From positions 85,169,029 to 85,233,028 of the forward strand of contig CM043959.1 in NCBI GenBank assembly GCA_014529385.2: a stretch of DNA of 64,000 nt. Reading direction: 5' to 3'. The DNA comes from Adiantum capillus-veneris (Eukaryota; Streptophyta; Polypodiopsida; Polypodiales; Pteridaceae). Of the stretch, positions 20,562 through 32,864 are shown in pieces. Made by a program: the position numbers and the translations under genes. The notes beneath the pieces are model-generated. The model saw only the letters and a program-made list of their open reading frames with translations, had not been told where the DNA came from and did no database searches. Position 1 is the stretch's first letter. Each line of letters opens with the position of its first letter.

Positions 20562-21474
20562 TTGACTTTAACTATATGTAATTTTATAATGGAATTAATG
20601 GAGGAGTTGGAGGAGTTATGGAAAGGCATTCCTATTGTCGATGTCTCACTTGCAAAAGGGGGGAGAGAGGCTCAAATGAGGGGAATCCTTATGTGGACTA
20701 TGCACGACTATCATGGGCTTGGAGAGATTTCCGGTAACCCCCTGTCCTCTATCTCTCTTTCCTCATTCCCTCTCTCCCTTTAGCTCACTTTAGTTCACTC
20801 ATCTCTCTAACCATATGATACGTATGGAGGGTTGCCCACATTGGGCGGCAATGTATGTCGTACTTGCGGGCCATCGTTGGTGATAGAGAGGCCAGATTCC
20901 TTGCACAAGGTAATCTATCCAAACAACCATCGTTTCTTACCCCAAGGGCATAACAAGCACAAGGCTCCAACAAATGGGAAGGCTCCTCTAAAGCTCAAAA
21001 TGGCAGATTGGGCAACCATTTGGGAGGAACACCACAACAATAATCCGGCTCCGTGTCCTCCACCAAAAGGTATGTCAAGGTATTCCATATTTTTAAGGCT
21101 TCCATATTGGAAGGACTTAAAAATACAACACCTCTTGGATCCCATGCACATATTCAGGAATGTAGCCCAAACACTATGGGACCACATTATTGGCAAGAAG
21201 GACTCTTTGGGTGCGAGGGAGGATTTGAGGCTTTTAAAACGTCTCCCCGCCTCTGCCACTCCACGGCATGCCCCAAATGGAAAGATTGGGCTTCCTAAAG
21301 CACCATGGATGCTAGCAAAAGAAGAATTAAACAAGGTGAAGGGTACCATCGCCTCTATTCACACACCAACAAGATACATGAGGTCGCTAAAGGGAGCTTT
21401 CACAAAAACGAAGAAGGGTGGAAGCGTTTAATTGTATGGGTTGAAGTCCCATGATTGGCACAAGATGCTTCAGG
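20562..21474 (+). pseudogene. CACTA transposase, Tnp2 catalytic-region fragment
   Basis: A first exon ending at 20733 carries MRGILMWTMHDYHGLGEISG, matching the Tnp2 block before the glycine/cysteine region. A 96-base GT-AG intron (20734-20829) restores the frame to GLPTLGGNVCRTCG. The second exon carries LPYWKDLKIQHLLDPMHI, the conserved Tnp2 LPYWKDL...DPMH block, and KAPWMLAKEE. An in-frame stop at about 21429 precedes LKSHDWHKMLQ, the well-known end of the Tnp2 domain, so the gene is dead. A donor at 21474 follows. Confidence 0.85.
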
Positions 21475-21555
21475 TAATCTTCATACTCCCTATTCTATAT
21501 ATAGTTTGTGTGTATGACTATCACTCACTTTCCCTTTCCCTGATTTACATTGTAG

Positions 21556-22417
21556 TTCAATCTGCCGGTGAGTATGTGTATATGTTGGGCCAAGAAAGTC
21601 ACGGACACTATTTTCAAATTAGGAGAGCTAATGAGGTACACTACAAGACTCCCTCAACTACACCTTTTTTATGTACACAATAATTTCAACTAGCACTTAG
21701 TGTATCCTTGTGTGTTTTCTCGTAGATTTGTGAGCTCCAAGGAAATCCAAATAGATGCTATCCCTGCTGCTTAAACACTTGCAACAAACTGTTTGTGCCA
21801 TTGAAGAAGCATTTCCTCGATCGGTCCTTCTTAGTCAAATTCACCTATTGGTTCACGTGGTGGAGGAGATAGCTATATGTGGAGTAGTGCACGCACAATG
21901 GATGTTCTTCTTAGAGAGTTTTTTAAAGACTCTCAAAGATTTTGTGCGGCTGCAATCTCAACTAGAGGCATGTATGGCCTAAGGGTGGATTGTTCAAGAG
22001 GCATTTGTTTACATATCATAGTATTTGGCACAAGTTGATTCTTCAATGCCTCGCATGTGGTCAGACGAGGAAGATTCAAGGATGACTTTACACTTGACAA
22101 GTGGAAAGGGGAAACTACTTAACATGGATATGAATCTATCCCGAGTGGTAGATAACTTTTACATTCTCAATGCAAAGATTATGACCAAGTGGGTGGACTT
22201 GTGGACAGTGGCAAAGGCCAGGCATTTGCAAGAGAGGGAAGCATGGAAACAAGCACATGGAGGAATGAGGGCACCCCCAGTGCCTAGACACCTTGCATGT
22301 TTCCCAGATCTCGTTAGTGCAGAGTGGATTCATGGGAGAATGACCGAAGCAAAAGGCGCGGAGAAGACATCACCAACAAAGAATGGGAGTATGCACGAGG
22401 CTGCGTACCAAAGGTAG
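21556..22417 (+). pseudogene. CACTA transposase, DUF4218-like part
   Basis: An exon at about 21556-21636 (LPVSMCICWAKKVTDTIFKL) is followed by a probable intron. Then comes a frame holding SQIHLLVHVVEEIAICGVVH and FLKTLKDFVRLQSQ, the DUF4218 pattern of a His-rich helix followed by LGTLK-like text. The frame changes near 21770 and stops occur near 21980, so it is broken. After 22025 the text continues in another frame to a stop near 22415. Confidence 0.75.
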
Positions 22418-22528
22418 AGTACTCATATACCTAAACCATATTGTCTCGCTATTTCTTGAAATTATCTTTAATATATATTTGGTAAATTAATATATTTTTC
22501 TATTTTGTAGTGCCTTTCCTTTAATTCT

Positions 22529-23165
22529 ATGTGGTCAAAGGGTCATCACTTTCGTACGTGTCACATTGACGAGCGTAGAACCACCATGGATTGTGTCATC
22601 ATGGGCAACTTAGACACAGACGATGATGGAGCCAGGTACTATGGAACTATTGAAAGGATACTAAAGGTTAATTTTAGAACCTTTCATAGCTTCATCTTCG
22701 AGTGCAAGTGGTTTGCAAATGTGCTAGATCACGACATGAGAATGGCCTCTACATGGTGGACTCTAGTGTGCATCACATAGAGAGGTATGACAATTTAGTT
22801 TTACCAGGCAATCATGAGAGGGGGTGAGTGACATGTACCTTTTTTATTCTTATTTACGTGTTGTAGTGCTAGTTATACCAATGTTACTCACATTGAGCTT
22901 CTATTTTATAGGTCATCTATATCCCAGCAATCCACCAACCAAAACTTTGGTTCGTAATTCCCATAACACCTTGGGGGAGAACCATTTTTTCCACTAATGA
23001 AGTGGAGACTATCTTTGACCCTCTTCTACCTCCGACTTTGGATGAGGTGGAAATAGAGGAGAGGGAGGTCGATGAATCAAGTCCGGCGACAGCAAGTCTT
23101 AGCAAGGATGATTGTCATGATGATGAAGATGATGAGATGGAGGATGACGAACTCAAAGATGAATG
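22529..23165 (+). pseudogene. CACTA transposase C-terminal part (DUF4216-like) and acidic tail
   Basis: Carries ARYYGTIERILKVNF and FIFECKWF, typical of DUF4216 in plant CACTA transposases, then after an interruption text similar to an LPPTLDEVEIEERE tail and a strongly acidic end. The boundaries with intron-like AT-rich gaps (22440-22520, 22780-22915) are approximate. Confidence 0.65.
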
Positions 23166-24877
23166 AAGCTATCAATGCATCCACAAACGATAATTCGGTT
23201 TCTCTCTTTATTGATTTAGGAGCCATGGGCTTAGAATTGGATGATGCTTCATGTAGAGATCTTTTGGAAGATATTCATCAATATTCTGCAGTTATGAAGT
23301 TTTCTGGTCGTGTAATCCATTCATCTGTCTCTCCCTCCTCTTCCTCTCTTTAGATTTGAGAATATGCTCAATCATGTTAATCAATTAACAATTATTATTT
23401 TAGTTGTAACCAAGGGTAATCTTAGACTTGGTTTAGACCAGGCTGGAGGAAGAAAGGTTTTCTGCAGGTCTACCGCTGCCTCGTCTCAACGGTGTCGGAG
23501 GAAGAAGAGCGAAAAACAGAGAGAGGTGGAGAGAGGCCAACAGCTCTTCCAAGGGGGGGTTCCGGAAGAAAAATGGCAGGCCCAGAGGAAGATGATACCT
23601 ACTGCAGCAAATAGTCTTTTGCCACCCAACTTAGACGCCCCTCTGGGAAGCATTTTCGTCGTAGTGTTGTCAGAGTGTGTGTGGTCTAGCTGGAAGGTGC
23701 AAAACCTCTGGCTGTGAGAGTTCGTGATGAGAGTCACAAAAACTTTGTGAAAAAAAGTTTGTGGAGAATCACCAACCCTCTTTCTAAGGGTGATAGAGAA
23801 TCTAAGAGCGTTCGTGACAGCAAAGTCACAAACCCTCTTTCCTATTGTGCTTGGAAATTGCTTGTTTTCGTAGTTGAGATTATGATAAGAGGATCATCAA
23901 ATCACATTCAATTTCAATTTAAGATACCTTTTGAAAACCTAAAGTTTCAACCATGAAACCTCAATGCTCATAAAAGCACAATTCTCAATCAAAACCCAAA
24001 CCTCTTTCATGGTATCATGTAGCCTCGTCCCCAATTACATAGTCGTAGCTTCAAACAGTTGAAAGGAATGCTCGAGCTTCCACCTTCACGATGAAATTTT
24101 TTTGATTTTTCAGATATTTATGAGCTTCTAAAGTGAAGCCCACACACCATTTTGATAAGGGGAAACCCTAATTCACTCCCTCACAAGCTCAGATACAAGA
24201 TTGCAAAGAGGCGGGACTGCCCTACACATAGATTGAGCAACCATGGAAGCCATTACACAGTAGTGATAAATTGCAGGTTTTCTCTATAAAAAACCCCCTT
24301 CTCTCTCTTCTCCATGGCAATATGAGCTGATGTGTCAATTTTTGGGCCATTTTGCCATTTTGGAACAAAACTAAGCCATTTTTAGCTCATTTTTTACCCA
24401 AAAAATGTCATTTTTGATGCGAAAAATCCAAACGAAGTTAGGAAAATCCCTAAATTTTTGGGATCACTCTCATAATCATAAAAATAATAGTTAAGTATCA
24501 TTTTTTATCAATATACCATTTTGGGTGACTTTCCCATGCAATTTTGCAACGGCGCATGTTAGCTGCTATTTTTGGCAGTTTTTGCCCGCATCAGTCTTTG
24601 TAGGCGAGATAAGTGTGCCACCATGAAAAACTTGGACTATGTACATTTTCAAACCAAATTAGGAATCTTATCAAGTGAGAAAGAACGCAAATGAGCCACA
24701 TCCAGGGCCACGACTCCTCGAATAGGTTTGTACATGATTAGCGACCGCCGCAGTAGCCGCTTTAGCATATATCATGATATGTACATTATTGCTTTTCTTT
24801 CCATGCATTGAGAAGTGTCAAAAGTGACATGAATGTTTTTATTTCACACTATGTACGTGCCACGCCACGACATCCAC
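23166..24877. other. No recognisable gene; may hold the 3' LTR of the next gypsy element
   Basis: Read on the minus strand, the purine run AGAGGGGGTGGATG lies at about 24876-24885, just after the gypsy coding region, so an LTR could extend leftwards from there. No second copy is available to define it. A short duplicated phrase (GAGTCACAAA / AAAGTCACAAACCCTCTTTC) occurs at 23730-23845. Confidence 0.4.
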
Positions 24878-27456
24878 CCCCTCTGAACCTGCACATCTTC
24901 CGACATGTGCCAATATTTTCCTTATATGGGTTTAATCGTCATTAAGATCCACAAATATTTGGATGTCATTTTCATTTTTTGCAAAGTTTGGAAAATCATC
25001 CTCATCTGTAACAATGTCATTAGGTTCTTCATCATCATCTTGTTGTGAATCAAAAGGATCATTATCATGTCTCCTCTTGAACATTTTGATTCTTTTGCCC
25101 GCTATGGGAATTGGAAGCTCTGTTCCATCGAGCTCCATCAAAGTATATGTAGCATTTCCATGAACATGTTTGACAACATAGGGACCAAACCACATTTTTT
25201 CAAGTTTTCTTTGTGTGGTGTGTTGGTTGTCAAGGCTATTGTAGTACATTAGGACCCAATCACCCTCTTCAATAGGCTTTGGTCGAAGCCTATGTCTTTT
25301 ATCAAGCCTATCTTTATTCTTTAGTCTTACATCCTTCAATCGAGCTTTAGCAATGTCTCTGTCTTCCTGTCTTCTTTGCAATGTCCCTATGCGCAAAGCA
25401 AGTAGATTTTTCCTACTTACACCATCCTCCCAAGGTAACAAGTTCCAAGTAGGAACTACATCCTCAATAGGCATGATTGGATTTTGACCATACATCAATT
25501 TAGTAGGCATGTAACCAGTCACTGAGCTATGAGTTGTATGATCAACCCACAAAGCATATGGTAGCAACCTTGGCCACTCACGCATTCTACCTGTGAATGC
25601 CTTAGCCAAAGCTTTGACAATAGGAGGATGTCCTCTTTCACTTTTCCCATTTCCCTATGGATTATAGGCACAAGTCAGGGCTAGCTTGATACCAATTCTT
25701 GTAAAGAAATCCCTTGCTGCATCTGCATCTAACTCACCTCTATTAGCAACTATCTTTCCCACACAGCCATAGTGGCAAATTACATCTTCAAGCAAAAATT
25801 TACAAACAGCTTCTGTAGTTTTTGTCCTCAATGCACTCCCTTCCACTTGGTTTGTCAAGTCTTCTCGTGCAAGTACCAAGTATCTCATTTGCCAAAGTCC
25901 TAAAGGCATTGTGACTAGATCAACAACCCATTTATAGTGCATGGCTAATGGGTATGTAGGATGAAATCCATCATGATGACGTACATTGGAATACATTTGG
26001 CATGTGACACAAGACTCCACAGAATCTACTACATCCTTATACATGGCTTTCCACCAATATCTCTCTTTCACTTTGAAAAACGTATCCCATACACCTTGAT
26101 GTGCATCATATAGGCTTTCATGAAGCTCTTTCACATACTACTCGTAATGGAGTCCCATCTCTTCTTTTAGGATGTTTCCATAAGTAGCCATCCCTCAAGA
26201 AGAATCCATATGCTTTCTTTCTTATCCTTTTGAATTCTGACTCACTCCAATCATCTTGCTTTTGTAAAGTACTCAGGTAGCGACCTATGAGCAACCATTC
26301 ATTCTCATAGAACTCCTCTGAAAATGATTCAAGTGAAGATACAATGCATATATCATCACACTTTTCATGAGAAAATGTGTAGATTTTGGTGCCCACATCT
26401 TCTTCCTCATCAATCATATCATCCTCATCTTCATACCTTGCCCTTGAAAGCATATCTTCCATTGCATTATCTTTTCCTGCAATGTGATTCAATTATGGGT
26501 TCAAGGCCTTTATATAAGCAATCCACCTAATCATAGCAATATCAGGAGTAGAGAAGCTTGCAATAATCCCCATAAGTGGTAAGCAATCAGTCTCCACAAC
26601 TACACATGTTCCAATGAAGTACTCTTTGTCACACTTTAATGCTGTAACTACCCCCCATAACTCCCTTTTTACCTGTGGATATGCTCTTTGGCGAGAGCTT
26701 AGAACCTTGGCCCCAAACCTCACCACAAACATGTGTTTATCTTCATCGTCTTGTCCTACTGCCCATCCAATTCCCATTGGACTATTGTCCACTATCACAA
26801 TCACCGGTTTTCCACACCCATAGTCAATCGTCCTCAGTGAAGACTACAACAATTGCTTCAACTTCCCATAGCTTTTACATGTACATCATTCCATTGAAAC
26901 CTTTGATTCTTCCTTAGCAATTGATAAAGAGGATCTGCAACATGTGCATAATGTGGAATCCATATGAGATAGAAGACACATGCACCTAGAAACCTTCTCA
27001 CCTCCGTGATATTCACGCATACTTCCTTCATCCTCTGTATTGCATCCACTTTAGTTGGACAGGTCGACGGCCATGAGGATTACAAAGATGTCCCACTATC
27101 AATATTTCTTCAGCCCTAAACACTGACTTTTTCCCAGATAATGTAAGGTTCACTTCTTCCAGCCTTTTTTAAATTCTATCACAATCATTGATGTGGTTTG
27201 CTACATATTTATGGCACCCCCTCGAATCCAGAGCCTCATATTTTTTAGCTAAGTCTCATCCTTTGATTGGAACGTCATCAAGAAAAGACATTATAATTTG
27301 AGGTATGAAGTCACGAAGGACTTTGTTCATACCATTCATCATGTGCGCAACCAAGTTGGTTGCTCCCTGTGGTAAGGTGCACATCCTTACCAAACCCAAG
27401 GGTGTTCTCATGGTAGTCAAGTCCCTGCTTTCCATTGCTAGTTAGAATTGATCATA
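24878..27456 (-). mobile_element. Ty3/gypsy fossil, minus strand (RT C-terminal part to integrase)
   Basis: From right to left: RT C-terminal part (about 26860-27440, FLDDVPIKG-like block), RNase H (about 26140-26800; HIAGKDNAMEDMLSRARYE ends it), integrase zinc-binding and core (about 25655-26130) and integrase C-terminal tail (about 24932-25600, GPYVVKHVHGNATYTL). No chromodomain. Gag, protease and the RT N-terminal part are missing because the element stops abruptly at 27456, where the LTR of the next element begins. At least five breaks; old. Confidence 0.9.
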
Positions 27457-28110
27457 CCCTCTATGTGAGCTGCATGAACCCCCCCGCCCCCCTCTACTCT
27501 CCCTATTCTTACACTCACCCTTTACATTCCCCACCCACACTTTCCCCCCCCACTCTCATTACCCCCCCCCTTGGCCCGCTAATATTCTTTCCCCGACCCC
27601 TCCCCCCTCTTCTCCACCCGCTCGCCTCACCCTCCCGTCGGCTCATTCCTTGGCTTGCTGATATATTCCCTCACACCCACCCATTGAATTGCTTCCCTCG
27701 TCTCGTCCTCAAGCTCCCATGCAAGACAGTAGACCCCCCCCCCCCCTCCTCTCTCTCACCCACACATCTCCCCTACCCCACTCCATTGCCAAACCGCCCC
27801 CCCCGCCACTTCCTTCACTCTCTAGTGGGGCGTCCCACAAGGTGCGGGCCTCCTCCCTCTATTCCCTCACACTCTCTCTCTCTCTCCCATGAGCCTGTGA
27901 AGGCGCCGAAAAGTCTCCCTCTCTCCCTTATCCACACACACTCCCTCCCTTACACACTCTCTCTACCCACATACCCTATCTCTCCCTCCCCCTCACAATC
28001 TCTCTCTCTCAGCCCAGCGCGGACCACCCTCTCTCTCTCCATCTCGGGCGCTCAGGCCGCGAAGAAAATCTCTCTCTCTCTCTCTCCTTCTCACGGACAG
28101 CGGCAGTAGA

Positions 28111-28170
<60 letters not shown>

Positions 28171-29353
28171 CACACACACACACACACACCATCAACCTCC
28201 CCCCCCCTTGGCGCTGTGCACCAACCCACAACAGGACCATCCTCTCTCTCCCACACGGGCGCTCAAGCACCGTAGCAGACCATCATCTATACACACACAC
28301 ACACACACCGCACACACACTCACGCTCTCTCTCTACCCCATCTTCCCCCCCCCCCCATCCCCCCTGCATAATTTGGCAAGCAGTCGGCGGCCGTCAGCCA
28401 TCAACGAAAAAAAAAACAAAAACAAAAACATATATTTATATATTGTATATATATAAAGCCCCTTCCCACGCACGTTTTCGCGCACCCACATACATATGCA
28501 TACACACAAACCCACCCTCATGCACGAATACATACACAACCACAAATACAAAAGAAAAATGACTACGACATCGACGAATAAAGAAGAAGGATCCAAAGCA
28601 CGCGCCGCCAACAACAAAAATAGAAAATACGCCGACGGCATGCCCCGGCCGACTTCGAAAAGAAGTACACTCGACATCAATTCACCGGCAGCACACCATT
28701 CACCAGCAACGCGCAACCACGATGCCATTCCAGTAATTTATAGGTTATTTTCATCATTATCTTCATTTTTCACCCAAGCCATTGTAAACTTCCATTTTTT
28801 GTAAATATCCTCTCTTTAGGTGATGGTCACAAAGGCCCACCTAGAGATTCCCATATTTTAATAACCTCCCAAAACAAAGCAAGGGTCAACCACACCGGGC
28901 CCACCACTTGCTTTGTCTCCCCGATTAAGCTTACCCTAACCACACTGGGATTACCATAATCCAAGCATCCCAACACCTATAAATTGGCACTGACAGGTCA
29001 CTATCGGGGGGGGGGGGGGCAATTCATGAGAAGCCAAGCATTTGGTAGAGTGTAGTGGGAAGGATTGACACTATCACCATCACGGGGAGGGGGGCTTGTG
29101 TGTTGGTTTTGCCTTGGGAATTGCACCATGCGAAGGGAACCACATCCATCTCTTGACTCCAATGGTCGATGCACACATGTATGCACGCTCTTGGTAGTAA
29201 GTATTCACAATCATTGAGTCATCTTAGAGAACGCACCAAGTAGGTTGCACCACCTCCTGTCCCTACCTCTCTACCACCATGGCGTTCTATTTTGTAAATA
29301 TTGCAGAAATAATTGACCCTCACACCCCCGAGGGTTTTCATCATTTGCGAATT

Positions 29354-29428
<75 letters not shown>

Positions 29429-29586
29429 GTAAGTTTTCGGTGTTCATATCATTGTGGTTTGCATCCTAGACGCTCAAATCTAGGTGGTACCCCCTGTTCA
29501 CTTTACCGTGGCAGGCTCGAAGCGCGCCATTCTGCCCCCATCGTTTTAGAGGCCGTCGGGGTTCGGGGTCTGCTTTGCGTCCGTCA
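27457..29586 (+). repeat. Left LTR of the Tat-like element
   Basis: Matches 36565-38668. It starts abruptly at CCCTCTATGTGAGC and ends CCGTCA. It contains long C-runs, CT and AC tracts, a T/A-rich region near 28430, and the unique 3' half. If the real LTR start is near 36257 in the other copy, this LTR lacks about 300 bases at its left end. Confidence 0.9.
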
Positions 29587-29588
29587 TT

Positions 29589-29606
29589 TGGTGCCCCCAC
29601 TGAGGA
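29589..29606 (+). promoter_or_regulatory. Primer-binding site of the Tat-like element
   Basis: TGGTGCCCCCACTGAGGA begins two bases after the LTR's terminal CA, the standard position. The other Tat-like element in this window has the same 18 bases with one difference (46390-46407, minus). I do not assign the tRNA. Confidence 0.7.
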
Positions 29607-29639
29607 GGGCTTTTCTAAGACCCTTCAGTTTACAATGTT

Positions 29640-30900
29640 GAAAGTGACGCCCACTATCAATCATGGACGAATGGATGAAGGAATTTTCTAACTGGAGGAC
29701 GGAAGAAGAGGAGAAGAAGGAGGCACGAGCCGCCTTCATTGAGGTGCTACTGCCAGGCTATAGCATCATCAGCATTCAAGAGGTAAATTATCCATCTCGT
29801 GTCGCTCGTTCTAACTATAAATCGAAAGCATCTGGTGGGAGGTCGGTGAAGTGCCATCACTATTGTCAACCAAGGCACACTGTCAATGAGTGCCAGCAAC
29901 GAAGGTAGCGAAAGGGCTGAAGTGATCTTCATCGACCTTCATCGCGAAGAAATAATTCACGTCAAGGAAGGTAAGAAAACGGTGAGACCTCTTTTCCCTA
30001 AAGAAACTGCAGTCAAAGATATAACTCCAAAGTGGCCTAAAGGGGTTGCTCGAGCCAAAGGCAAGGAGAAGGTAAGCCAGTCTCGAAACACATGACCCCG
30101 AAGGGAGAATCATCTGGCCAAGCAAGTGCTTCAAGCTCAGAATGCCGGGTTGTACCCACTTTGTCAAGGAAGAAGTCATCCAAAGCTAAGCGGCGGAAGG
30201 TCACCTACCGATTTGCACGACGCATGTGAGTGCTACCAATCCACTTCGACAACCCGGAAGAGGAAGTGGTAAGAAGATTCCCATGTCCTAGAGAAGAGTG
30301 GTTTGGCTACTGCTCTTGCTGTTTTGGGAAGCCAGTGGAGAACCTTCCTCCTCTCCCTGTACAACTTATCCTGAAGAAGCTCTCTACCACGGGAGAAACC
30401 GAGTGGGCTGGGGACGAGTTGCAACTGAATGGAGTAGAATTCATGCAACACGCCGATTACGAAAATTACCTGAAATTGCTTTTAGCGAAAAGGCTGGGAG
30501 TGGTCAGACGCATCGTCATCACCGCGTACGTGTTGAGCAATGAAGGAAAGGTAGAGCCCATGAAAGGCGACGACCTCTTGTGGATGTGCCGAGTCATCAA
30601 CACTGGCACGGTAAGAGTTTAAGTAAGTATTCCATCCTCTGTGCATAATGGAAAACGGGCTGACGGCATTACCGTTCAGATTCTTGTAGCATATGCATGT
30701 GAATATCTATGTAGATAGGAAACTCTTCTACCAACAGAAGATCGTATACCTATTCGGTGCGGCGGTACTAGGAGAAATCCTCAGTTCCCCAAACCCTATC
30801 ATTCTTCCCATATTAGATTACCATCATTCCTTTAATGTCTCTATTTTTATCATGTTTTAACCTATCCACCCACCCCTGTAAAAAAGCCTCCATGAGCCGC
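29640..30900 (+). other. Extra coding-like region between primer-binding site and gag
   Basis: About 1.26 kb with open stretches at 29663-29908 and 30230-30622 that resemble no gag or pol domain. The first has a highly charged start (WRTEEEEKKEARAAF) and ends in a Cys/His cluster (KCHHYCQPRHTVNEC) that resembles a degenerate zinc knuckle. The second has CPREEWFGYCSCCFGK and a hydrophobic-helical remainder. Known for the family: some Tat-lineage elements (Ogre type) carry an extra ORF upstream of gag with unknown function. Equating the two is inference. Confidence 0.5.
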
Positions 30901-30950
30901 TACTGTTAATGTTTAAAAAAAAAGGGTTTGTAATTTCCTGAGTCACCACC

Positions 30951-31574
30951 ATGGCAAGTGTTTCTTTCCCCACGTTCAGTGGAAAGAAGGGAGAGGATCT
31001 CACCACCGACTTTTTGGATGATTTCGACATTGCTTGTATCGTGCCCAACAAAGATGACGACGTTTCACCACTTAGAATTTTTCCTCTACTGATGAAAGTA
31101 GACGCCAAGTCTTGGTATAATGCATTGCCCCAGGCTACCAAGAATGCATGGGATGTGTTAAGGGCTGCTTTTGTAAAGAGGTTTGGTGGAGGCACAACCT
31201 CGGAGAAGCTATGGTAGCTACTATTGACAGAATTAAAGCAGGGAGGCCTGCTGGAGTATGCCACCTATGAGTCAAAGTTTGCGGACTTATGGGAGAGATG
31301 GGTTGCCTCACTGGAGGACGGTGAAAGAGTGCCTAATTTCCTAGAGAAGGACCGTTTCATTGCTGGTCTATGGTCGCCGCTTAGAGAGAAGGTGAAGGGA
31401 AGGTTTCATGCAATATATGAGTTGGCAGTCAAAGTAGCCTGCCTTAAAGACAAGACGATGCGCATGCCAGCAAGAGTAAACGAGTCAGAGGAAACAAGCT
31501 CGGCCCGACCAACCCCAGTGGCTGCAACAGCCAATCATAGAGTCCAACCGCCACAGGAGGCATCAGAAGAATAG
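30951..31574 (+). pseudogene. Gag capsid region of the Tat-like element (fossil)
   Basis: Begins after an in-context ATG with FPTFSGKKGEDLTTDFLDDF, then the AKSWYNALPQ and FIAGLWSPLREKVKGRF blocks, typical of the plant retrotransposon gag family. Broken. Confidence 0.8.
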
Positions 31575-31619
31575 CAGGACCTGCTGAGTCGCATCACCAC
31601 CCAACTAGAGAGTTTATAT

Positions 31620-32690
31620 GTGCATCTGGTGGAGCAAGGGCATGCATATGGCAGAAACCCAGAACAAGGAAGGGGAAAACGAAGGCAGAACCCAAAGTAC
31701 TACTGTTACAAATGCGGGAAGATGTCCATGGAATGTACTACTGCCCACACCCGAGGAGGCAGAATTTCAATAGAGAGGGGAGACAGAATCAGATCTCTCT
31801 GCCAAGAGCAAGACCACCCACACCTAGGTAGCCAGGACCAATTCCACCGGTCCAAATCCTTTGACCACCTATACAACATCAACCACCACCCCAACCTCTC
31901 ATTCAACCACCACCCCAACCTCTCATTCCACCACTACCCCCACACTGCTGTGAACCAAGCGGTGAGTGTTATTAGCTTGGAGGCTAAAGGGAAGGCGAAG
32001 GTAGAAGAATCAGCTCAAGAGAAGCACAAAGGAAAAGCGAAGGTAGAAGAAGTGGATGCTATGGGAGTGAAACGTGCGAGGCACGAGGAGGCATCTCAAA
32101 GAGAAGAGAAGATGAAAGGGAAGGCCGAGTCTAGCAAGCAAGCAGCTAAACCATGGCGGAAGATAGACATCGTGGACTTCTCACTAGGTGAGTATGCAAA
32201 ACCCTATGACTTAGTTCAGGATGTGTTAATGCAGGGCCCGAAGATAACTTGGCCCCAATTACTCCACCTTGCACCCAAAATGAGGAGGCAATGGATGAAA
32301 ATGGTAAGTACTAGGAAATCAAGACCCAGGATAGCTGGGGCTATCTCTGGGAGGGATCTCGACGACATCCTTCCAATCATGGATGCTCACATCAAGGGGC
32401 AACGGATTTCAAACGTCTACATAGATGGTGGCACGCAAATATGCGTCATGAGTGAGAAGATGATGCACCATCTAGGTCTAGAGGTAAGTAGGCCGGCACC
32501 CTGCCAAGCCAAGATGGCAAACAATGTAAGAGTGAAATGCGTAGGCATTGTAAATGCGGTCAAAGTGAAAGTATTCAATACAGAAGTGGAGGTAGACATC
32601 TTTGTCATGCCACACAAAGGGGAGGGCTACCCCATCATTCTTGGGAGGCCTTGGCTTATGGCTATGGAAGCTAAACAAGACTAGAGCACC
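31620..32690 (+). pseudogene. Nucleocapsid remnant and aspartic protease of the Tat-like element (fossil)
   Basis: A zinc-knuckle remnant (YYCYKCGK) lies near 31700, followed by a His/Pro-rich stretch and a Lys-rich linker. The protease core follows (YIDGGTQICVMSEKMMHHLG, then GYPIILGRPWLM, which is the usual flap and closing ILGRPWL block). The same part exists again, inverted, at 38669-40325. Confidence 0.8.
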
Positions 32691-32864
32691 GGGATGATCC
32701 AGATGAAGGATGCTAAAGGGAAGTCCATATTCTACAACATGAGGACTGGAAAGCAGTGCAACATGATATTGGAGGCTTGAGAATACGAGTCCACCAGCGC
32801 CTACTCGTCTACCTCAGGAGAAGAGACGACCACCACCGACGGAAGTGACAGTAGCATCAAAGTA

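Larger units (their letters stand above)
20562..23165 (+). mobile_element. CACTA (En/Spm) DNA transposon remnant
   Basis: Contains Tnp2-type transposase pieces, then a DUF4218-like and a DUF4216-like part in the order usual for plant CACTA elements, separated by short GT-AG introns. The N-terminal part of the transposase is missing, and I could not find CACTA...TAGTG termini. The ATTACCGC cluster just upstream may be a subterminal region of it. Decayed and immobile. Confidence 0.85.

Noticed and set aside
24005-24020. GGTATCA as a copia primer-binding site
   Set aside because: Only seven bases of the Met-tRNA complement are present (TGGTATCATG, not TGGTATCAGAG), and no copia gag follows.
27435-28109. 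Plus-strand 224-codon Pro/Ser-rich frame
   Set aside because: It lies in the C- and CT-rich half of the left LTR; the matching part of the right LTR does not preserve it as one frame, as expected for non-coding DNA.
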